This document shows positions 55,611 through 64,000 of a stretch of DNA of 64,000 nucleotides, piece after piece. The position numbers and the translations under genes were made by a program. Source of the stretch: Ramazzottius varieornatus (lineage: Eukaryota; Tardigrada; Eutardigrada; Parachela; Ramazzottiidae); the NCBI GenBank assembly GCA_001949185.1, contig BDGG01000011.1, positions 1,063,878 through 1,127,877 of the forward strand, given 5' to 3'. A model generated the notes under the pieces. That model made no database searches and had not been told where the DNA came from. It was given only the letters and a program-made list of their open reading frames with translations. Every line of letters begins with the position of its first letter. Positions within the stretch are counted from its first letter, which is position 1.

Positions 55611-58218
55611 TTACAGATAGCGCGAAAAAAACAAAGGGATACCGAGAATAATAACTGACAATTCACTTCCACGTCTATAGGAAATGGCTGTGTTTGTATT
55701 ACCCGATCCCGCATTCGAGTTAGTATCAGGCGTGGAAGACGCTGTGTCTTGATCAGACGGTTGTCCTCCGGAGGTATCATCAAGACCAGCTGCGACAGCG
55801 TTCGACACAACGCTTGTGCCGTTTGCAGATTTTCCAATACTAGCGTAGTAGTTGCAGTTGTCTGCTGCTTTGCACGGACAAAACATTGTGCCATCGCTAG
55901 ACTTGTTAACGCACTGGTTTTCAGTCATCTTGTATGCTTGTCCCAAACAACCGCGGTACAGAGTGATGGCTACAAAGAGGAAAATTAAAAGTATTCCGAA
56001 GTTGTGATCCGCACGATGCGGGCAGTTTCCAAGAACCTTCGCAGTAAAACCTTCTGGAGAATTTTTTGACTTTTCCAATGATCTCTAAACTCGAAGATCT
56101 GAAGTGCTCAAATGTAATCGCCAGCTGAATGGCGTATGACGTACGCATTATCCGACAAGGAATCTGAAACCTATACTATGCGGAAAAAACGAGCTCTGTC
56201 CAGATCTTTGTAACTGCCGGTACACCTATGCACCAAGGTCTGATGACCAATGTCCGCCTGAACGACTGAGTAGAAAAGCAAAAATAATAATTTTTGCCGT
56301 TTGGGGATCAATATGCGCTTCGGCTTCAAGTTATGGTAGTGACTCCGTGCACCGCCCGCAACACTCCTATTACTGGGTGAATTGCTTTTTACACTGCTTT
56401 TTGGCTGGGTGCAATACAGCACGAATTTTCTACGAGTTAGAAATGTCGTAGTGTAAAAGACGACGCACTCGAAAGTAAAGCGCCGCCGTAACTTAATTGT
56501 CCTTTCGACTTAAGGTACTTCGGGTTCGCCCTACTTTATACGGAGTAGACCGCCACACAAAACCTAAATTGTAAAAGTTTCTTGATTTTTGATTGACCAC
56601 AAAAAGATCAGCTGATCGCCCGTACTGTTCACTGTACAGCAGCTGGTTTGCTTCTGTGTGTTTCTAGCATGTTCAGGCGTATGGTGCGATCACTTCCGAA
56701 CCCTCCAGTTTATTTCATGAACTGAATGATGACTAGAATTTTCGGCTTGACGATAGACGGAACTCTACTCTATCGACGTCGGTTGAAGGATCAGCGGCGG
56801 CGGATTGGAAAGATCACTTTGTCAGTTCCTAGCCGTCTGATAAAGGTTGGAAACTAGTAGTAGAATCCGGCAAATTGACTTCAGAAAAGGCTTGACTTAA
56901 TACGAAGAGGATCTGACTAAAGTGTAGCGGCGGGATCCACGCTATTCTGTCAAGTCAAAAGAAACACCTCGCTCCGACTGCCGAACGATCGACTGTTTGC
57001 AGGTTTGTGCAACGTTTATCGCGGTGTGTTGTATCCGATTCGATAAGCCTACATCACAAGGTGAATTCTGATTGCTTGTTGATTTCAAACTTAGAAATAT
57101 TAGCATCAAGTTTCTGATCTTGATGCGAATGCATCTAGGTCTTAGCGCGACAATCGTGATAAGGGAAGATTCAAGTACTACCTAAGACAAGATCAAAGGC
57201 GCCGAATGGACCCCCTACCAAAGCGAAGCAATGAATGCGGCGTTGATCCATTCGGTTTGCCGAATTTTACTAACACAGTCTACCTTCCAGATGTGACAGT
57301 TCGAACGCCCGATACTGATTTTGGACGGTCCATATTTTCACCAGCCTGCTCACCACACTGTTCGCCCTAGACCGATCGGCTGGGCGGATACACACTTAAT
57401 CACTTGATCAAGTCAACCTTGAACAAATCGTCGATCAGCTAATCGTGCTGCTCGACGTTTGCCGAGCCGTCCCATGCAAAATTGATGTTCGGTCGTGGAA
57501 GACGCAATTGTCACATCTCGGAGGTAGGACTGTACTTGTGTCTTCCCTAACCATGAACATCCATGAACGAGTGGCTCAAATACTATCTGACCACTTGCCC
57601 ATGAACCAAGGATAAACTGTCCTTCACTGACACTGACCGGCGTTGACCAAAACTGATTTTGGCTATACTTGACGAGCCAGTTAGGACAGGTTTTCCCAGT
57701 AACATGTTTAATCAACTGGCGTGCAATCTGAGCAGCCGTGAATTACCCAAACCTAAAATCGCAGATAAACATTAGATAGGAAAATAGGCTTACCTTTTCC
57801 GCTATCATCATACTTCATCACGAGCTGGCACCAATTGAGACCGGCGGCACAAGGGACTGAGAACATCTGTGCCAGTTTAGTGGCGTTGGTGCTGGCACAA
57901 CTTTTGTTGTTCTGTACCGCCGCAGGAATAACGATATCGGTTTGGCCGGAGGAAATGTCACATGTGATGCAGGCTATGGCTGAAAAAAGACGATGCGATT
58001 TACTATCAGATGCGGAAGCATGATTTGCAAATTTTCGGGCAACAGTTTTCAAAATTTTTCTGTATATTTGGCCGATGTCCTTTCTCTTCTTCCCTATGTG
58101 TCCACCAACATTCTCCCTTTTTCTGCAGCAATAATTAGCCCCGTTACTTACCAGTGGCGCGGCCCGGTCCCATTGTTAAGACGAGTAACCCGCAAGCAAG
58201 AAGAACGATCGTCTTCAT
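55611..58218 (-). CDS. Ly6/uPAR-like GPI-anchored protein with a 1.8-kb intron
   Basis: Exons 58218-58152, 57979-57794 and 55969-55611, both introns phase 1; 203 aa. Exon 1 is the signal peptide MKTIVLLACGLLVLTMGP. The domain starts IACITCDISSG, continues KSCASTNATKLAQM, VPCAAGLNWCQLVMKYDDSG, then after the long intron ITLYRGCLGQ, ENQCVNKSSDGTMFCPCKAA and DNCN: C-x2-C start, RGC centre, C-x-C-x4-CN end. A Ser/Thr-rich stalk and hydrophobic tail (LSVIILGIPLFF) suggest a GPI anchor. The domain is split over two exons, unlike the 33-35 kb paralogues, so this is a different subfamily. The 1824-bp second intron is the longest in the window; phase and domain completion support it. Confidence 0.75.
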
Positions 58219-58517
58219 CCTGTATAAGGTTCGGCTCCCAGGTTGATTTCGCAATACAACGTTGACTGACGAGAATCTCTCTTCGATCCTCTAGTCAAAG
58301 CTATCGAAGGGAAAACGGCGGCTCTTTGGAGAAAGTTAGTCGGAGTACGAGAAAATCATCCGAAGGGAGCGCAAATGTTACTGGAAGAATTCTGAACATG
58401 GCCTTAGAAGTTTTGCGTTACCAGGTGATGTTAGATGTCAACTAAGAAGCCTGGAGTACGGTAAGACTCAAAGTCAATGTCGACACAGGGAAATGTTATT
58501 CAACTGACATTTCCAAC

Positions 58518-58769
58518 TCAGACACCCGTGCCGAAGGCCCCAACATTGCAACTATTTCCTGTGTCGCAGATACAAATTCTGCCGTCGTATCTTCTCTTGT
58601 TTCTAGCCCATGTAGTATCCACAAGGCCCTTTGCATCGAAACACGTGTTCATCCGGCTTTCAACGTCAAATGGAACGCCAGTAGTGTAGTTCAGGAAACC
58701 GGTGGGATTCGCACAGTACGCATGGGTCACGTTGAGCGCCGGAACTACGAAGAGAAGGACAACGTTCAT
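58518..58769 (-). CDS. Short secreted Ly6-related protein
   Basis: A single 83-codon frame. Signal peptide MNVVLLFVVPALNVTHA, then AYCANPTGFLNYTTGVPF, MNTCFDAKGLVD and, near the end, GRICICDTGNSCNVG. The C-x-C-x4/5-CN end matches a Ly6 terminus but the N-terminal C-x2-C half is missing. No stalk or GPI tail. It lies 300 bp upstream of the preceding Ly6 gene on the same strand. Either a real minimal protein or the surviving exon of a larger gene. Confidence 0.5.
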   Translation of the reverse strand: MNVVLLFVVPALNVTHAYCANPTGFLNYTTGVPFDVESRMNTCFDAKGLVDTTWARNKRRYDGRICICDTGNSCNVGAFGTGV

Positions 58770-59071
58770 TCACTGCAAGATTGCTAGCCCTGGTTTCAAT
58801 CAATGATAATTTTTGTTCCATACAGAGAATGACCTACGCGAGGTAAAAATTGTGCACCTGCGATGAACAGACAGAAAATGGGAGTTTACTATTCAATTTT
58901 GTCGTCGACTCTAAAGGGGTTCTTCAAGAACGAAAGTTTGAAATCATCTGTGTTTTGACGGTCGAACTCCATAACGATCGATCAGTGGGCATATTATGCA
59001 GAGAACGAGTTCAAAGTATTGAGATCCCAAGGGCAAAGTCAAACGGCTGATGGAATCTTCGTATAGGGATT
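58770..59071. other. Intergenic
   Basis: No supported feature. Confidence 0.4.
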
Positions 59072-59237
59072 GCGAGCGAAAGCGCAGTAGCACAATTCGA
59101 TACGCACGGAAACATCGTGACGTCATATGTAAACATTGTACGACTCTTTTAACACAGAGCCTACGAGGCGAACTTGTCCCTACGATGTCACGATGTTTTT
59201 GTGCGTATCGAATTGTGCTAGCGCGCTTTCGCTCGCA
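59072..59237. mobile_element. Hairpin element, 50-bp arms
   Basis: GCGAGCGAAAGCGCAGTAGC and ACAATTCGATACGCAC at the left pair with GTGCGTATCGAATTGTGCTA and GCGCGCTTTCGCTCGC at the right; ATCGTGACGTCA near the loop pairs with TGTCACGAT. Confidence 0.8.
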
Positions 59238-59240
59238 GTC

Positions 59241-59577
59241 TGTACGAGGTAAAGGTTGTAAACTTAGCCACCGCATACTGGGTTTGTAAAGTTAGCCACG
59301 GCTGTGGCGCCTATTGCTTGATTGACTATTTGATTGTCAGTCTTGGCTGTTTAACATGAGATTTCAACGTTCTCTTAATTGCGGATCTCTTGGATTCTCT
59401 GACTTCTCGTGTTGACTGTGCCTATTACCATTTGATAGCTCATTATTTTATCTTTCGATCTATCCTTAAAAGTTTGGGATTGAGTAGTAGAGAACAGGCG
59501 AACTTAGACGGTCAACTTTACAAACCCGGTATGGGGCGGCTAACTTTACAACCTTTCCCTCGTATAGTGTAACAGAG
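59241..59577. mobile_element. MITE, about 337 bp with 60-bp TIRs
   Basis: TACGAGGTAAAGGTTGTAAA then CTTAGCC and TGGGTTTGTAAAGTTAGCCA at the left. The right end is the imperfect complement (TCAACTTTACAAACCCGGTA ... CTAACTTTACAACCTTTCCC, TCGTATA). It directly abuts the hairpin element on its left. Confidence 0.75.
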
Positions 59578-59913
59578 ATCGACGAACACGATGCTGTAAC
59601 CCGTTCAGTCTGACCAATGATCAGATGGCTACGTCACGGAAAAGTTCCGGCATTCGAGTTACTAGCTGAAATGGTTTTAACGTCACAATGACGTCATCGG
59701 TCCAAAAATGCGCCCGTATCGGTTTCGACACAACACCCAAGGTCATTATAGCTGGTAATCACCCCTAGAATTTTTGGAAAATCTTCCCAAAAGAGCGCAC
59801 AGTTTTTTGAGTGTTCGAGCCACTGAGGTACGGCCAACGGATCACGCAATGACCCTGCATATTCGCAGCAACTTTTTGCCAGGAAAGTCGGCCGCCGAAA
59901 CCAATACAGTGCG

Positions 59914-60314
59914 GATGGGCCAAGTGACTACCACCTGGAACATTGGCGTAGAAGAAAATCAGACTGCCTGCTTTTCTTTCGCTCTTTCACGTAATTTTTT
60001 CACGCTGGTTCCGCTAATACATAGCTCGTTTGCATGCGTGGAGACCCAGCAGTTCTGGTTCAAAAGGGCAGAAGAGAAAAAATGATTTTTTCCGGAAGAA
60101 GAAACATTGAAAAGTTCACCCGGAGCAGCTACGAGGCTTCACCCTCCCTAGTCCTGGGTTGATTCTCGACTTCGTATGAACATTCTTTCCGTGCAAGGTA
60201 TTTTTAAGGGGTAGCAATAGGGATACTAAAATAAGAAAAAATAGTTGTGAGGACCAACCTATACGCAGTCGAGAGCGCCGTGAATATCATGAGGTGGTAG
60301 TCACTTGGCCCATC
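59914..60314. repeat. 23-bp perfect inverted repeat, 355-bp spacer
   Basis: GATGGGCCAAGTGACTACCA plus CCT at 59914-59936 is exactly complementary to 60292-60314. Confidence 0.9.
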
Positions 60315-60339
60315 CACACTGTATTTGAAGGTGAATGGC

Positions 60340-62139
60340 CCTCAAGACTCTAGTAACTGCAAAAAGCAATAACTTTACCAGGCTTTGGGGTAAGGTGGGT
60401 CTCTCGCATTCCGAACTTTGGAAAGCTCTACAGTACACGCGCGAAATGAAGTTTGGAACAGTAAAAAGTTTGGATCAGACGAAAAAGACAACAAACTCAA
60501 AATTCAACCGCAGAAAAGTGGCAAAAACTGGATTAATGTGAATTGTACACGTACGTATTAGGTCTGTTAGTACGACTTTGCGGTTTTCGGAGGGAGGTTT
60601 TGAAAATTCATATCTCTGGCCTTTGGTGGAATTTCTCGTTTCTTCTTTTCATAAATAACAGTAGATATAATACTCTTTTGCTTTAGGTATTGGAAGTTCT
60701 GGTCTGTTAATTTGTGGGGTTTTGTACGAGAATGTTTCGTGATCGTAAATTTTTGAAAATCACTTCCACTTAGAGTTGTATTTCTTGTAGCAACACTAAG
60801 GCAGCTACAAATTCAGAGACTACGGTAAATAAGACCTCAACGAAGACGCTAGCGAATGATCGTTTCAGTTTTAGCGAGAGCAGTCTACTCCATCAGTTAG
60901 CTAGGCGGCAGGAAACGCTTGGAAAAACTGGCATGCGAAACTACCCGGTTTGAAAGCCGGTCGAAAGCAAAACTTTTCAAACTTCTAAATTGGATAGTAA
61001 ATATAGTGGTATACTCTTCAAGAGCTCTGGCCCCTTGTTTTCGTTGAGTAATGATAAAGAGAAAAACTGGGGAGCTTCCACCTCACTAAAGTGGCGCACG
61101 TCGACAACCGCAACTTTCCACCCTGTTTTGCACAAAAGTCTTTTTCAGAATTCTCAAAGTATATCTTTCAAGGTTTTTTTCCTTGCAGTTGACAGACCAT
61201 TTTCACAAGGGGATGCTCAGCTGATCAACAGGATGACCGTACGGCCTGCCAAAACTAGCTGGAGATGCGCGGTAGCATACATCTAGTCCGAATCTAACGG
61301 AACAGCTGATCGAATGAGTTGCAATCTGTTCAATCAAACTCCCGATAAAAGCGCTTACGTCAGTGCAGTAGATTAGGTCCCTCGCTTCGAAGTCCTGTAG
61401 TTTATTCCAGGATCGTCGGGGGAATTAGCTCCCTAGCTTAGATCACAGAAGAGACTCTCTTCTATCGTTTTGCCGAGACGGTTTGTGTATCGAGACGTCG
61501 GGACAGGCATAATTCCCTTGTCAGTACCATAAAAGCTTTCAATCATTCTCAAATTCAAAGAGCCTGTTTCGTGCCGAAATTTTTTCAAAGGTTGTGTTCA
61601 GAACTGTGGTTTACACCTTCCGACATTTTTCTGGTTTTCTGCTCTTATTGCATTAACCAGATCTTGCTTTTGAAAAATCGACAAGAGTCTGCTAGACAGA
61701 TGGAAAATCTGCAGTCAAGTATTGAATGTCTGTACACGAGCTCTGAAAATACGTTTGAAAGTGTTCCGCCGAGAACCGCAAAGTCGTACTAACAGACCTA
61801 ATACGAACTTCTGTTCCGCTGTTTCTGAATCACCTGTTCCAAACTTTTCACTGTTCCAACTTTGCCTTCGCGCGTGTACATCAGCCGGACCAAGTAGTTT
61901 TCGTTGAGAGCCGAACCGGTGTCAACGCTGTCGTTTACTATCATCAAAACCTCACTCTGGATTTTGAAAACGTGTGGCGTTTTGCTCACAATGAGCACGA
62001 TGGTAACAAGGGTCTCAATGTACCTGCCTCTTCCGGCGTTAACCGTAACTGTATTGTCACATGTGGTCCGCGTTGGATCACTTGTAAAAGTTACCTTATT
62101 CATGTACGTAGAAATAACGTGAAAAAGTTGTTCTGCCCA
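60340..62139 (-). CDS. Two joined exons of an unrecognised gene; intron is a whole transposon
   Basis: Exon 62139-61880 (acceptor GGTTTTTTCAG; phase 0 start, phase 2 end) reads WAEQLFHVISTYMNKVTFTS, VNAGRGRYIETLVTIVLIVS, KTPHVFKIQSEVLMIVNDSV and NENYLVRL. Its donor CTGAT|GTACACG falls on the first base of the inverted-repeat element. On the other side the element is followed at once by CTGTAG|AGC, and the next exon continues in phase from 60427 (AFQSSECERPTLPQSL). The downstream end is unresolved. Alternation of hydrophobic strands suggests an extracellular beta-domain, but no family is assigned. Start and upstream exons are not known. Confidence 0.4.
60433..61879. mobile_element. Non-autonomous TIR transposon, 1.45 kb
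   Basis: Left end GTACACGCGCGAAATGAAGT then TTGGAACAGTAAAAAGTTTG; right end is the complement of GTACACGCGCGAAGGCAAAG then TTGGAACAGTGAAAAGTTTG. Inner arms TATTAGGTCTGTTAGTACGA and CTTTGCGGTT also match inverted (60550-60590 versus about 61770-61810). Internal sequence has no recognisable transposase. The 186-bp MITE at 14689-14874 has the same ends. Confidence 0.8.
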
Positions 62140-62160
62140 CTGAAAAAACCAAGCGTTCAT

Positions 62161-64000
62161 GGTATGAGGCTGGGTCTGGGTAAGATTTCCCGATCATTTA
62201 ACGCACAATAGTTTATTGCTCTGTAATTGTAATTGCATTGGATAAAACGACAGCGAGTTAGACCAAACGAAGGCGTTATGGCACCTGGGAAGGGCTGCCG
62301 CATCTCTTGGTCTAAAAAGTCTCGCTCGCACTTGAATCGATTAGATTTAGAGGTAAGGTATGAGGAAAAAGGTCCAGCTTTTCTAACACGCATACTTTGC
62401 CTGGTAAAATTCTGAAAGTAGCCCTGCCCCCTGCGAAGCCAGACAAAATCAGCTGGCGGCTGAGCAGAAGTTAGCGAAGTTCTGGCTAGTTAGCATTCGC
62501 AGTTCATTATAGGCCTTGGCTCAACGATCGATAACTCTAGACCGAAAATTCTGCGAGGTTTTTGACAACAGTTATGGATATCGACATATCTGATCCCAGC
62601 GTGCCTAGATTCCGTTTCTTCCAGTGTCAGGATGTAGCCAGAGGCTCATCCCTAATTCTAACAGAAGATGGGATGATACGCTGGTTATTGTGAGGTAGTC
62701 TCACTCAGACAAACCGTCGATTTTTGATCTCCCTCCGATGACGTCATGCGAAACCGGAAGACAAACAGCTGTCCTTAAAGCTCGTACAAACCTGCTTTTT
62801 TGCACTTCCCATGCAAGGTCCTGCACCCGGCACTGGAACTACTTGCATGCTACAGTTTGACATCTGGATACATCCAGTTTTACCATCGTAAACCGAGATA
62901 TGAGCAACTAACTTCCACTAGTGAGTTACCGTGTCGCGCAGTCGATCGTTCGACGCTGGATCATCAACATAAAGAAAAATTCTGGAAGTTGTGGAGAAAG
63001 CTCGCTGGAGATGCCGCAGGACATCTCGAAAATATCACAATCAGGGTAAAGTGGTTTCTGGTAAACTGGACGTAGTAAAAAAAGGGTCGTCCCCAGCGAG
63101 AGATTTATGTAAATTTTGTCAAAGCAATATGTTCTCGCTCGAAGCCGGCAAGCCGTTCCGATTTTCGATAGAAATCAGGTGAAAACTGTGATGGCACGCC
63201 GAAGCACGCCATCCTGACCTCGTCATTTCTACTTGGTCTAGCTCATATGGGTATCACCATATGAGAACGTGTGCAAACGGGTTATGACCAGATTGTTCAG
63301 GAGAGCATTTTAAAGTTTTCGGACCCAAGGGCAAACATAGACGGGACTTGTATCTACATCAAACAGACGCTGAGGAAAATAAATCTGAAGTCGAAATCGA
63401 GTTTCGACCACAGATCAGAGAGTTAGAAAGAACAAGGTGGAAGCACCGAATTCCCGTTTTCTGCATAATCAGCACGCGGATCTGTTGTATGGGCTGTGAG
63501 CAGTTATTCTAATCAACTATTAATATACTGACAGTGCAGAGACGACCTGCGCCAGAAGTGCTCGCTAGTACGGGTCTCAAACTGGAGCGCGTTGCTCGTG
63601 TGAAGACAGGCTCTTAACAACCCTGTGGTTTTCGAAAGGTATTCTCAAATCTTCCAGCCACTCGTTCTGACTTTATTACCACGGCACAGTGCGGCGAAAT
63701 GAATCTGCGGTACAGTTCAATGTTTCAAACAACCTGATGTCATAAGATACCGATTCGGAGGCAAAATACTTTGGAAGCATTCTGATATGGAGATACCAGT
63801 ATGTGGCTTAGTGGCATAGCTTAGAGCGCCCTCTGCAGGAAGCGTGCTCTCCGATATCGGATTCCATTTTCAAACGAATATTCACTTTAAAATTTCTCTC
63901 CTCATGATCTCTCGCCGATCCCCATCTCTCCGTAACTTAGAGGGAAGCAAAGTGTGAGTGGATGCTTAAGAATTAATTTGGGAATTCGGAACCTGATGGT
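62161..64000. other. Terminal stretch with no supported gene
   Basis: A + strand frame at 62800-63075 (LHPALELLACYSLTSGYIQF) is protein-like but has no start, splice partners or family. The rest is AT-rich without clear features. Confidence 0.35.

Noticed and set aside
1-64000. CRISPR array, bacterial operon or ribosomal RNA
   Set aside because: No regularly spaced direct repeats, no Shine-Dalgarno-led gene chains and no rRNA cores; gene structure is eukaryotic.

Overview
The window is animal nuclear DNA. Genes are split by short GT–AG introns, often 53–110 bp, and lie far apart among many small inverted-repeat elements. Recognisable products are metazoan: a Dbx homeodomain protein, a Teashirt-type zinc-finger protein, a calexcitin/sarcoplasmic Ca-binding protein, OSGIN, a MARVEL four-pass protein, a PRRT3/4-like multipass protein, and a family of GPI-anchored Ly6 proteins. 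Composition, small introns and gene repertoire suggest a small ecdysozoan; a tardigrade is my best guess. That is inference and was not tested by any search. Two runs of exactly 50 N (24589-24638 and 35772-35821) are assembly gaps. All multi-exon models below were built by hand from splice sites, and exon lengths were checked for reading phase.

Layout. 0-10 kb: 3' half of a Dbx gene (-), a single-pass membrane protein (-), tRNA-Ile(AAT), a secreted LRR protein (+), a kelch-like fragment (-), a frameshifted small secreted protein (-) and a possible GT92 fragment (-). 10-16 kb: a decayed non-LTR retrotransposon (+), a small secreted peptide gene (+) whose intron holds a MITE, and a 0.5-kb foldback element. 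17-24.6 kb: calexcitin/SCP (+), a teashirt-like gene (-) and about 2.6 kb of ORF-poor DNA upstream of it. 24.8-37.7 kb: four Ly6/GPI proteins, a seven-exon secreted EB-type cysteine-rich protein with one module per exon (-), a 0.8-kb foldback element, a probable false duplication around the second gap, and a MARVEL protein (-). 41-47.4 kb: OSGIN (+), with introns full of small hairpin elements, and the PRRT-like protein (+). 49.6-53 kb: a divergent pair of frameshifted, unrecognised coding regions; the right-hand one carries 16 copies of a palindromic DNA motif. 55.6-58.8 kb: two more Ly6-type genes (-). 59-62.2 kb: nested foldback elements and a 1.45-kb inverted-repeat transposon that appears to be a whole intron of a minus-strand gene. 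The rest shows no gene I can support.

Themes. (1) Cell-surface and secreted genes dominate: six Ly6-type genes, the LRR protein and the EB-module protein. (2) Short inverted-repeat elements, several families, sit preferentially in introns and intergenic DNA. (3) The most unexpected signal is the frame-independent GGCT-N2-4-AGCC palindrome cluster at 51.0-53.0 kb. It is not explained by the proteins encoded there.
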